From DATKPE01 sp033854175 (GTDB lineage Bacteria > Bacteroidota > Ignavibacteria > UBA10030 > SZUA-254): DNA of 64,000 bases. The stretch's first letter is position 1; every line of letters begins with the position of its first letter. Location of the stretch: contig JAWOKN010000030.1 of NCBI GenBank assembly GCA_033854175.1, positions 1 to 64,000 of the forward strand, written 5' to 3'. The notes under the pieces were generated by a model. That model saw only the letters and a list, made by a program, of their open reading frames with translations, was not told the DNA's origin and did no database searches. Position numbers and translations under genes: made by a program. This document shows, one piece after another, positions 8,987 through 16,461 of this stretch.

Positions 8987-9810
8987 GGTAAATATTTCTT
9001 CATGCCGAGGAGAAATCCAACCGCCTGATCGGCGCCCGACGTCGCCCCGTGGGAGAGGACCCGGAGTGCGGAGGAATGAATTTCCTTTTCCCCCGCCTCA
9101 CACACGGCATGGATAAGATGTTGAAAATCTTGGGAAACCTGACCGCGTGCCGCACAATCGAGGAACGTATTGACGAAGATATTCCCCCCGACCGCCGAAT
9201 GATACAATATACCGGTGACGTGGCGGAGATCGGCCCCGGTAAGCTGCTGACAGACCCCTAGTGCAAGGAGGAATCCCGAGAGAAAATCGTCCCCCGCGGG
9301 CGTGCATCCGTATCCCAGCCCCTTGAGTAGACCGGCTCCGGCACGATACTCTCCATCCAGCAGCGTTCGCACCCCCTGTTCAAACCGTTTCACAAGGGCA
9401 AGATCGAATCCGGACGTGAAGGCGGCTTTTCTCTGTTCTTCAACGAGAAAGGCAAGACTTTTACCGGGAGAATATTTGACAAGGAAACGTTCAAAAATCC
9501 CGAGGTTCCTTTTCACGGTCATTCTGTCGGTCTGCTGGTGGAGGTGGATCGAGGCATCATACTCCAGGGAAGGGCAAAGGGAAATCTCCTCGGCGTCAAG
9601 CCGGAGTGTATGATTCAGGATCTCAAGTGAATTCACCCCGTCGGGGGATTTCCCCGCCAGGACGATATTCAGCGGACCGGCGCCCGTGCGGGAGTCAACG
9701 ATGAAGGCGAAAGCCCCATCAGAGAAGAAATTCGCGGCGGCGGGGAACTTCGAATGAAGAGTGTAGGTCCCGCAACGAAGGTGATTCCCGAAGCTGATGA
9801 GATCTGTCAT
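8983..9810 (-). CDS. DUF2877 protein, AllH/YlbF-like (oxamate carbamoyltransferase subunit type)
   Basis: A 275-residue DUF2877 protein. The family block LLKGLGYGCTPAGDDFLSGFLLAL is clear, and NIVLAGKSPDGVNSL and a C-terminal SHGATSGADQAVGFLLG are also typical. In E. coli the homologue YlbF (AllH) is the third subunit of oxamate carbamoyltransferase with FdrA and YlbE. It overlaps the DUF35 gene upstream and fdrA downstream by 4 nt each. The presence of all three subunits, without a carbamate kinase in this window, suggests that carbamoyl phosphate is made here and used by an enzyme encoded elsewhere. Confidence 0.85.
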   Translation of the reverse strand: MTDLISFGNHLRCGTYTLHSKFPAAANFFSDGAFAFIVDSRTGAGPLNIVLAGKSPDGVNSLEILNHTLRLDAEEISLCPSLEYDASIHLHQQTDRMTVKRNLGIFERFLVKYSPGKSLAFLVEEQRKAAFTSGFDLALVKRFEQGVRTLLDGEYRAGAGLLKGLGYGCTPAGDDFLSGFLLALGVCQQLTGADLRHVTGILYHSAVGGNIFVNTFLDCAARGQVSQDFQHLIHAVCEAGEKEIHSSALRVLSHGATSGADQAVGFLLGMKKYLP

Positions 9811-10154
9811 GATGAATAAAACACCATGCCCAGGTGTTTTTTATACTCGTCCCTGCGGACAACTTCGATCCGTCCTTCGACGTTCATGCCGATCTTGGGG
9901 TTCCGGATATTCAATTGCCCGGTGATACGGCTGCCACCCTCGAGCTCGACGATTCCGAGGACCAGGGTGGCAACTTCATAATCCGATGGAGGATTATAGA
10001 GTGTCGTGTAGGTTAAGAGTTTCCCCCGTCTCGGCAGCGGGACGATATCGAATTCGTTGTGGTCGTTGTCTCCGCACCTTTTGCAGATCGTTTTATACGG
10101 GTAATGGAGTTCACCGCAGCGTTTGCATTTGTACGCATAAATGTTCAGTTCCAT
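9807..10154 (-). CDS. DUF35 zinc-ribbon/OB-fold protein, partner of the thiolase-like enzyme
   Basis: A 115-residue DUF35 protein: an N-terminal zinc ribbon (YKCKRCGELHYPYKTICKRCG, two CxxC pairs) followed by an OB-fold (GKLLTYTTLYNPP, VATLVLGIVELEGG, RITGQL). Proteins of this type pair with thiolase-superfamily enzymes and bind acyl-CoA, as in archaeal HMG-CoA synthase complexes and the steroid retro-aldolase ChsH2-Ltp2. The start at 10154 is chosen because AAGGAG lies about 9 nt upstream inside the end of the thiolase gene; an upstream in-frame Met at 10184 would add ten residues not seen in the family. It lies 2 nt after the thiolase stop. Confidence 0.88.
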   Translation of the reverse strand: MELNIYAYKCKRCGELHYPYKTICKRCGDNDHNEFDIVPLPRRGKLLTYTTLYNPPSDYEVATLVLGIVELEGGSRITGQLNIRNPKIGMNVEGRIEVVRRDEYKKHLGMVFYSS

Positions 10155-10156
10155 CT

Positions 10157-11332
10157 TCAGTTCTCCTTCATGAAGGTGCAACACACGACATTATTGCCGA
10201 ATCCGCCAAAGTTGCACGTGAATCCGATTTTTGGATCCTTGACCTGCCGTTTCTTCGCCTCACCCCGGAGCTGGAGCACGATCTCGTGTGCCTGACCGAC
10301 GCCGGTCGCACCGACGGGATGGCCCTTTGCCTTGAGCCCCCCCGAGGGATTAATCGGTATTTTTCCGCCGATCGCTGTTTGGCCTTTTTCAAGCGCAAGA
10401 TGTCCCTCACCCTTTTTGAAGAACCCGACCTCCTCGCTTTCGGCGATTTCGAGGATGGTGAATGCATCATGGAGCTCCGCCACATCCACGTCTTCCGGCC
10501 GTACGTTGGCCATTGCAAACGATTGTCTGGCAGCCTCGCGCACGGCAAGCAGATCCGTGGGGTCCTTGCGTTCATGCACGGCATGGGTATCGGTTGCCTG
10601 GCCGATTCCCGCCAGTCGGATCATGGGTTTATGGAGTTTTTTCATCACATCCGCGCTGGCCAGTATGATGCAGGCGCCGCCGTCCGATACCGGGCAGACG
10701 TCATAAAATCGCAGCGGATCGGCGACGAAGGGATTGTTTGTTGATGCCTCGGGGGAATCCAGGATCCCCGCAAGAGTAATCTCCTCGTGAAGGTGGGCGA
10801 AGAAATTCTCCATGGCGTTGTGGTGGTTTTTCACTGCCACCATGGCAAGATGCCGCGAAGTGACGCCGTATTTTTCCATATAGAGGCGTGCGAACATTCC
10901 CGCCAGGGAGGGAAGTGTTACCCCGTAGATATATTCCGCGAGCGGGTGGGTGAGGGTTGCGACAAAATCGGTCGCCTCCAGGGCGTTCGCCTCACGCATC
11001 CGTTCTGCGCCGATGACCATCACCACGTCGTGCATACCGGAGGCGACGGCGAGGAATCCCTCTTTGATCGCGGATGCTCCGGAAGCGGGTCCGTTTTCGA
11101 TGGTGGCCGCACCCGCAGGTGTCAGGCTGAGGTGGTCGACGACTGCGCTCGCCAGCCCGGTCTGTCCGTTGATCCTGCCGCTGCCCATGTTGGCCACGTA
11201 GAGCTGATCGATTTTTTTCAATCCGCTGTCGCGGAGTGCCATCAGACCGGGATACGCCGCGATTTCAACGAGGGGGTATTCCAGTCGTGTAAAGCTTGTT
11301 ATGCCGATACCGGCTGCATAAACTTCTCGCAT
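10157..11332 (-). CDS. Thiolase-superfamily (SCP2-type) protein lacking the nucleophilic Cys
   Basis: A 391-residue SCP2-type thiolase homologue. Where active thiolases have V-E-x-x-C-A-S-G, this protein reads IENGPASGASA, with Pro82 in place of the nucleophilic Cys. The other landmarks are kept: AELHDAFTILEIAESEEVGF, NPSGGLKAKGHPVGATG (His338) and the C-terminal NFGGFGNN. Loss of the Cys with retention of the His rules out normal Claisen thiolysis and resembles thiolase-like retro-aldolases that work with a DUF35 partner (Ltp2-ChsH2); that partner gene follows directly. C-C bond cleavage of a CoA ester is an inference. The gene starts 1 nt after the acetyltransferase-like gene, with GGGAGG as ribosome-binding site. 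Confidence 0.85.
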   Translation of the reverse strand: MREVYAAGIGITSFTRLEYPLVEIAAYPGLMALRDSGLKKIDQLYVANMGSGRINGQTGLASAVVDHLSLTPAGAATIENGPASGASAIKEGFLAVASGMHDVVMVIGAERMREANALEATDFVATLTHPLAEYIYGVTLPSLAGMFARLYMEKYGVTSRHLAMVAVKNHHNAMENFFAHLHEEITLAGILDSPEASTNNPFVADPLRFYDVCPVSDGGACIILASADVMKKLHKPMIRLAGIGQATDTHAVHERKDPTDLLAVREAARQSFAMANVRPEDVDVAELHDAFTILEIAESEEVGFFKKGEGHLALEKGQTAIGGKIPINPSGGLKAKGHPVGATGVGQAHEIVLQLRGEAKKRQVKDPKIGFTCNFGGFGNNVVCCTFMKEN

Positions 11333-11333
11333 G

Positions 11334-12080
11334 TCACATCCCTCCCAACCTTTTTTTCATCTCAATGAGGGATGTCCCGGTATTATCGAGCATTGACCGG
11401 GTTGCCGCGAGCAGGTCCTCGGGGGCCTTTGGCGGATCCGTCGGGGGGAGGATCGCAGCCCGTGCTTTCGCAAGGAGGCGATCCGGAACAGGCCTGCGCC
11501 CGACCACCAGGGTGGTGCGCGCCCTGTCGAACAGTTCCTTCGTCAGCGCCCACGACGGGCACCCCCCGAGTTCATGGGGAATATGAAAACGCTTCTCGAG
11601 CTGATATTCAATCATCCACCGCCGGAACCCGATCGGTGACTCGGCCACTATGAGGACCTCTTTTTGCCTGAGGATGTCGATATGATACTCCATTTTTGCC
11701 GCAAACGCATGGGCGCCGACCCTCAGGCCCCTCCGCATCGACAGTGTATGAAGCGACATGCCGATATCGGGATTGACGATCCTCCCGTTGACGACGGCGA
11801 CAAGTTCTCCGTCAACCTGAGCGATCAGAACATATTCATCCTGGACCCGGTACGTGTAATAGGAGAGCAACTCCGCGTACACCCGGGCGGACACGATGTG
11901 ATAAAAATCTCTTTCGACGCGCATGAGCTTTTCGACATGCGGGAGGATGTCGGGAATCTCGTCGCGGACGACCTGCCGGATCACCATTTCCTGTCCATTG
12001 GCGAGCGTCATGTATTTGGCCGGAAAGGGAGGATGTGGCGTATCGATAGGACGCAGGATTTTCTCAAGATCTATTGGCAT
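11334..12080 (-). CDS. Acetyltransferase-like (GNAT-like) protein of unknown role
   Basis: A 248-residue soluble protein. The N-terminal half resembles a GNAT fold: MVIRQVVRDEIPDILPHVEKLM, then EYVLIAQVDGELVAVVNGRI and a middle stretch RRGLRVGAHAFAAKMEYHI where the acetyl-CoA loop would lie; the usual Q/RxxGxG/A signature is only roughly met (RRGLRVGAHA). The C-terminal ~70 residues (TLVVGRRPVPDRLLAKARAAI onward) are not a known domain to me. It is the first gene of the operon, behind a good promoter and an AGAGG ribosome-binding site. A role in modifying a pathway intermediate or enzyme is possible. I cannot assign a substrate. Confidence 0.6.
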   Translation of the reverse strand: MPIDLEKILRPIDTPHPPFPAKYMTLANGQEMVIRQVVRDEIPDILPHVEKLMRVERDFYHIVSARVYAELLSYYTYRVQDEYVLIAQVDGELVAVVNGRIVNPDIGMSLHTLSMRRGLRVGAHAFAAKMEYHIDILRQKEVLIVAESPIGFRRWMIEYQLEKRFHIPHELGGCPSWALTKELFDRARTTLVVGRRPVPDRLLAKARAAILPPTDPPKAPEDLLAATRSMLDNTGTSLIEMKKRLGGM

Positions 12081-12165
12081 AATACCTCTTCGGTGGGTAA
12101 ACGATAGTGTTGGGTTGTTGAATAGTGCGGCTGCGGTTCTTCAATATTTTCTCAAACAGGACCTA

Positions 12166-12194
12166 AAAATAACGATTTATTCAATGGATTGCAA
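12166..12194 (-). promoter_or_regulatory. Promoter of the molybdenum hydroxylase/AllFGH-type operon
   Basis: On the minus strand: TTGCAA (12194-12189), a 17-bp spacer and TATTTT (12171-12166), about 86 nt upstream of the first start codon at 12080. It would drive the ten genes from 12080 down to 1405. Confidence 0.55.
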
Positions 12195-12197
12195 CGT

Positions 12198-12221
12198 CAC
12201 CCCGGCCGGCTTCCTGGGGTG
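12198..12221. repeat. GC-rich inverted repeat just upstream of the operon promoter
   Basis: Arms CACCCCGG (12198-12205) and CTGGGGTG (12214-12221), 8 bp with one G-T pair and an 8-nt loop. It lies 3 nt upstream of the -35 box and 60 nt after the flavin reductase stop. It may be an operator for the operon or a hairpin ending the flavin reductase transcript (no T-run). Confidence 0.4.
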
Positions 12222-12280
12222 AAAGTAAATCCAATAATGTCAGTATGTTATCTGCTGAGGGACAAAGGTGGGGTGTGCAG

Positions 12281-12901
12281 CTAGAGGACATCCTCGGGTT
12301 TCGGACGGGGAAGATCGAAGCGGTCGTGTGTCCGCGTGTATGTGGGGCCTCCCATGCGGCCTACGGCGTCGAGCCCGGCCGGATTGATCCTGTAGTTTTG
12401 GAACAGTTCGTCGGCGATATGAAACCGGAGGACTTCGCCGAAAATCGTACTGCCGCTTCCGGGACCCTCTCCAAAGTGAATCGTCGTGACGAGTTTACAC
12501 TCCATCTGGATAAGCGACTCCCCGACCCTTGATGGCTGTACCTCATCGCTCGGGACGGCGGTGAGTCCTGAGAGTTGAAATTCGTCCACATCGGGCGGGA
12601 CATCGGCGGAGCAGATGTTCATCTCCCTGATAAATTTTTCCGAGACGATATTGACAACGAATTCTTTTGTTGCTTCAATGTTGTTCAGGGTGTCTTTCTG
12701 CTTCCCGTCCTTCCGTACGACCGTGGAAAACAGAATGATCGGCGGATGCGAGCAGACACCGTTAAAGAAGCTGAAGGGGGCCAGGTTGCGGTGCCCGTTC
12801 CGATCCAGTGTCGATACGAAGGCGATGGGACGCGGGACAATGGATCCGATAAGGAGTTTATAGAGGTCGCTATGGTCATGCTCAGACGAAATGATGGTCA
12901 C
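12281..12901 (-). CDS. Flavin reductase family protein (FMN-binding split barrel)
   Basis: A 206-residue flavin reductase-like protein (PF01613). It has the typical beginning LYKLLIGSIVPRPIAFVSTLD, then NLAPFSFFNGVCSHPPIILFST and KDTLNNIEATKEFVVNIVS, all part of the FMN-binding split barrel. Relatives either supply reduced flavin to a monooxygenase or are FMN proteins of unknown substrate. No partner monooxygenase is encoded in the window. It lies downstream of homogentisate dioxygenase but has its own promoter (12985-13013), so it need not belong to the tyrosine route. Confidence 0.85.
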   Translation of the reverse strand: MTIISSEHDHSDLYKLLIGSIVPRPIAFVSTLDRNGHRNLAPFSFFNGVCSHPPIILFSTVVRKDGKQKDTLNNIEATKEFVVNIVSEKFIREMNICSADVPPDVDEFQLSGLTAVPSDEVQPSRVGESLIQMECKLVTTIHFGEGPGSGSTIFGEVLRFHIADELFQNYRINPAGLDAVGRMGGPTYTRTHDRFDLPRPKPEDVL

Positions 12902-12984
12902 GGGGGCTCTCGTATGGGTTTATTGGTGCTATGTGACGGAGGCTGATGTGCATCGGTTGTTTGCAGGGAACTCTCCGGGGGATC

Positions 12985-13013
12985 AAAATACAAAAACCGC
13001 AGACGCAAGTCAA
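12985..13013 (-). promoter_or_regulatory. Promoter of the flavin reductase gene
   Basis: On the minus strand: TTGACT (13013-13008), a 17-bp spacer and TATTTT (12990-12985), 84 nt upstream of the start at 12901. Confidence 0.55.
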
Positions 13014-13021
13014 TGGTCAGG

Positions 13022-13040
13022 AAGACCCATTCAGGGTCTT
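13022..13040 (-). terminator. Hairpin after homogentisate dioxygenase
   Basis: Arms AAGACCC and GGGTCTT with a 5-nt loop, 32 nt downstream of the dioxygenase stop codon on the minus strand. Only a short T stretch follows, so termination is likely but not certain. It separates the tyrosine genes from the flavin reductase unit. Confidence 0.45.
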
Positions 13041-13071
13041 GCCGTGCCCCGGGAGTCCGCATCCGTATTTT

Positions 13072-14178
13072 TCATGGTTTCGTGTCGATCCAGCTTTTCC
13101 AGTAATCCTTCCATTCCGCCTTGTCACCCGCGGGGAGGACATGGATGGGGTTCAGGCCGTCCAGCATGACGGCGTACTCATCGGTGTGGCTTTTTGAGCC
13201 CTGGCCATTCAGGGCTTTCGGATGGGGTCCGTGATGAATCCCCCGGGGATGCAGGGTGACCATACCGGGTTTGATATTGTCCCTGCTGAAGAAGTTACCG
13301 TCATGATAGAAAATAAATTCGTCGTAGTCGGTATTGCGGTGGAAAAAAGGAACCTTCAGGGCTGCGGGATCCTCCTCCAGGGGACGGGGAAGAAAACTGC
13401 AGACAACAGCACCCTGAGTAACGAACGTGGTGTGTGCGCTGGGAGGCAGATGAACCCGGGGACTCATGATCGGCCGGATATCCTTCATCCGGAGTTTCCA
13501 TACCGTCAGGTCCCCCTTCCACCCGACGACGTCGAGCGGATTGAACGGATAGAAGACTGATGAATACTCGTCGTCGACCTTGATCCGGATTTCCCATTCA
13601 TTCCTGTCGGCCAGGTGCGGCTTTGGATCGGGGGTAATAATGACCGAAGGATCATAGAGCGCATGCTGTCCGATGAGACCTTTGTCGGGCTGCTCGAATT
13701 CAGTTTTGGATTGGACGATGAGAAAAAAATTATCCGGTGTCTTCGGAACGACACGGTAGGTTACGGCGCGGGGGATGACGATATAGTCCCCCTTCTCAAA
13801 ATCAAGCGGTCCAAAATCCGTTTCGATGATCCCCTCGCCGCGGTGAACAAAATAGAGCTCATCCCCGTCCGCATTTCTGAAATAGAAGGGCATCGGCTTC
13901 GCTCTCCGGGAGACATAGAGGCGGATGTCGTCGTTGCCGAGGAAGGCAACGGGGGAGCCGTCGGGATCTCCCATGTCCGCCGGCTGGAGTTGGTTGCAGT
14001 CGATGCAGTGCGGCCGGAGTTTGCCTTCGAAACGGATCCAGGAGGTCGGGGGGTTCGCATGATACAGGTGGGCTGATTTTCCATAAAAGCCTTTCCTGCC
14101 GTGCTCCTCCTCGAATGTGGCATCGGGAAGACCGACATGCGCCTGCCGGGTGATTTTGCCTTTCTGAAACGGGATCAT
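13072..14178 (-). CDS. hmgA: Homogentisate 1,2-dioxygenase
   Basis: A 368-residue Fe(II) ring-cleaving dioxygenase that converts homogentisate to maleylacetoacetate with O2, a step of tyrosine breakdown. The cupin metal site is visible: PFFHRNTDYDEFIF (His and Glu ligands) and HPRGIHHGPHP (His ligand). VHRGEGIIETDFGPLDFEKGDYIVIPR is the N-terminal cupin half. It is shorter than the ~440-residue proteobacterial and animal enzymes, as in compact bacterial forms. An AAGGA ribosome-binding site lies 7 nt upstream. It lies 69 nt after the FAH-family gene in the operon with HPPD and the aminotransferase, which supports the call. Confidence 0.92.
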   Translation of the reverse strand: MIPFQKGKITRQAHVGLPDATFEEEHGRKGFYGKSAHLYHANPPTSWIRFEGKLRPHCIDCNQLQPADMGDPDGSPVAFLGNDDIRLYVSRRAKPMPFYFRNADGDELYFVHRGEGIIETDFGPLDFEKGDYIVIPRAVTYRVVPKTPDNFFLIVQSKTEFEQPDKGLIGQHALYDPSVIITPDPKPHLADRNEWEIRIKVDDEYSSVFYPFNPLDVVGWKGDLTVWKLRMKDIRPIMSPRVHLPPSAHTTFVTQGAVVCSFLPRPLEEDPAALKVPFFHRNTDYDEFIFYHDGNFFSRDNIKPGMVTLHPRGIHHGPHPKALNGQGSKSHTDEYAVMLDGLNPIHVLPAGDKAEWKDYWKSWIDTKP

Positions 14179-14247
14179 AGGTCATCCTTTCAAATCATCG
14201 GTTCGGTTATTATGGGGTGTTCGTGATGGTCTTCGGTACAGTGTCGT

Positions 14248-15237
14248 TCATTTTCGTACCACGGTGTTCCTGAGAATGCCGATCTTTTCAATTTCGAGTT
14301 CTATGACATCTCCGGGTTTGACCCACCGGTCGAGTTCCAGGCCGCAGCCGGTTCCGACGGTGCCGGAACCGAGAATATCGCCCGGATAGAGTGTCTCCTC
14401 GAGCGACGCAAACGCGATCATTTTTTCGAAAGAATGGTAGATTGATCCCGAGTTCCCCTCCGACCATGTTTCACCGTTGATCCGGGCGGTCATGCGGAGA
14501 TTATACGGATCGCCGATCTCGTCAGTCGACACCAGGACCGGTCCGATCGCGGTCGCAAAATCCTTGCCTTTCGCCGGCCCCAGTCGTACTTTCATTTCCT
14601 TGCGCTGGATATCGCGTGCACTGAAATCGTTCATGATGGTGAATCCGGCAATATACGTGTGCGCCTCTTTTTCCGGGATGTTTTTCCCCTGGCGTCCGAT
14701 GACGACGGCAAGTTCAAGTTCGTAATCGAATTTTTCCGTAAACGATGGCCAGACGACCTCCTCGTCGGGTCCGATCACGCTCCAATGTGCGCTTTTGTAA
14801 TAGACGGGCATTTCATACCACTCTGCCGGCATGGGTTCACCCCGCTTTTCGAAACCTTTTTTGACGTGTTGTTCGAACGCATAAAAGTCCCTGATCGAGG
14901 GGGGATGCATGAGCGGTGTCCGGATGATGACATCGCGGGTGGGGAAGAAGAGCGTTTCATCGCGAAGGCCAGCTGGCGGGTCCGATGCGGACATCTCTTC
15001 AAGAAGGTCCCGGACGGCGGCTTCGGCGAATGTTCTCGATGTCACCCCACCCTGAAGAAACTGGAGCATATCGGGGGGTACGAGGGCCTGTGCAAGCCGG
15101 TAGGGTTGTTCCTCGCCTTTCCGGCGGAGGTGCCAGGCGCAGAGTGAATTGAGATCGATCACGCCGTTTGTGTGCAGTACCCCGAGCCGCAGGTATCGTC
15201 CAAGGACGGTCTTGACTTCAAAGGTGCAGAATTTCAT
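14248..15237 (-). CDS. Fumarylacetoacetate hydrolase family protein
   Basis: A 329-residue FAH-family hydrolase. The metal-binding Glu pair is in KFDYELELAVVIGRQGKN, followed by GFTIMNDFSARDIQRKEM, and LGSGTVGTGCGLELDRWVKPGDVIELEIEKIG is the typical C-terminal block. In this operon the expected job is cleavage of fumarylacetoacetate (or maleylacetoacetate directly) to fumarate and acetoacetate. No maleylacetoacetate isomerase gene is present in the window, so the exact substrate is open. It lies 64 nt after the HPPD gene. Confidence 0.88.
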   Translation of the reverse strand: MKFCTFEVKTVLGRYLRLGVLHTNGVIDLNSLCAWHLRRKGEEQPYRLAQALVPPDMLQFLQGGVTSRTFAEAAVRDLLEEMSASDPPAGLRDETLFFPTRDVIIRTPLMHPPSIRDFYAFEQHVKKGFEKRGEPMPAEWYEMPVYYKSAHWSVIGPDEEVVWPSFTEKFDYELELAVVIGRQGKNIPEKEAHTYIAGFTIMNDFSARDIQRKEMKVRLGPAKGKDFATAIGPVLVSTDEIGDPYNLRMTARINGETWSEGNSGSIYHSFEKMIAFASLEETLYPGDILGSGTVGTGCGLELDRWVKPGDVIELEIEKIGILRNTVVRK

Positions 15238-15301
15238 GTTCTGACGTGGAATGATGCATCCGCATTGGCCGGATGCGGGTTGAAATGTAGAGGATCATGG
15301 A

Positions 15302-16435
15302 TTAAAGGTTACCCCTGAGATTTTGTTCACTCTCGATTGCTTCGAAAAGGGCCTTAAAATTTCCCTTTCCAAAACTCCTGCTTCCCTTCCGCTGGATGAC
15401 CTCATAAAAGAGAGTCGGCCGATCCTCGACGGGTTTGGAAAAGATCTGGAGCATGTATCCCTCGTCATCGCGGTCGACCAGGATCCCCAGCTTTTTCAAA
15501 TCGTCGATCGGCTCGTCGATTTTTCCCACCCTCTCCTGAAGGGCGTCATAATATGCCGACGGCACCCGGAGGAATTCAATCCCCCGGTCCGACAGCTCTC
15601 GGACAGTCGTGACGATGTCATCGGTGGCCATGGCAATGTGCTGGACCCCGGGGGTCCGGTAAAATTCAAGGTATTCGTCGACCTGGGATTTGCGTTTTCC
15701 CGGGGCGGGTTCATTGATCGGGAATTTTATCCGGTCGTTCCCGTTTGCCATAACCTTGGACATCAGTGCGGAGTATTCGGTCGAGATATCCTTGTCATCA
15801 AAATGTTTGAATAACCTGAATCCCATGACGTTGATGTAAAAATCGACCCATCGGTCCATCGCGCCGAGTTCGACATTCCCGACGCAGTGATCGACGTACT
15901 TCAGGCCGACCGGTTTGGCGATCGTGTCGGCCTTTGCCACGGGTTTGTACCCCGGCAGAAAGACGCCCGGATAGTTTTTCCGTTCGACGAAGGAATGGAT
16001 CGTATCGCCGTAAATAGCGATGGCGGACTTTTTCACCTCGCCGAATTCGTCCTTCAGGAGTGTCGGTTCCATGATGCCCCTCGCACCCCGCCTGGTGGTT
16101 TCACGGAACGCGGATTCTGCATCATCGACCCAGAGTGCAATATCGCGCACGCCGTCACCGTGCTTCATGATATGGTCGTTGATGGGGTGTTCGGCGGTGA
16201 GCGGAGTGGTGAGCACAAGCCTGATTTTCCCCTGCTGGAGGACATACGAGGCTTTGTCCCGGGTGCCGGTCTCAAGACCGGCATACGCTACAAACTGAAA
16301 CCCGAACGAAGTGCGGTAGAAATATGCAGATTGTTTTGCATTCCCGACATAAAATTCGATATAGTCGGTCCCGTTGATCGGAAGGAAATCTTTTTCGTTC
16401 TGGACCGCGAACTGCGGCCGCATGGAATCCGGCAT
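15302..16435 (-). CDS. hpd: 4-hydroxyphenylpyruvate dioxygenase
   Basis: A 377-residue Fe(II) enzyme that turns 4-hydroxyphenylpyruvate into homogentisate with O2. It has two vicinal-oxygen-chelate halves. The three iron ligands are visible: LKYVDHCVGNVE (His), PGVQHIAMATDDI (His) and RPTLFYEVIQRKGSRSFGKGNF (Glu). The C-terminal GNFKALFEAIE helix that closes the active site is present. The length is normal. AGGAGG lies 6 nt before the start. It lies 26 nt after the aminotransferase gene. Confidence 0.95.
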   Translation of the reverse strand: MPDSMRPQFAVQNEKDFLPINGTDYIEFYVGNAKQSAYFYRTSFGFQFVAYAGLETGTRDKASYVLQQGKIRLVLTTPLTAEHPINDHIMKHGDGVRDIALWVDDAESAFRETTRRGARGIMEPTLLKDEFGEVKKSAIAIYGDTIHSFVERKNYPGVFLPGYKPVAKADTIAKPVGLKYVDHCVGNVELGAMDRWVDFYINVMGFRLFKHFDDKDISTEYSALMSKVMANGNDRIKFPINEPAPGKRKSQVDEYLEFYRTPGVQHIAMATDDIVTTVRELSDRGIEFLRVPSAYYDALQERVGKIDEPIDDLKKLGILVDRDDEGYMLQIFSKPVEDRPTLFYEVIQRKGSRSFGKGNFKALFEAIESEQNLRGNL

Positions 16436-16461
16436 ACAAACCTCCTGACGAAGAACAATGT

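Noticed and set aside
10157..11332. Ordinary acetyl-CoA acetyltransferase
   Set aside because: The nucleophilic cysteine is replaced by proline.
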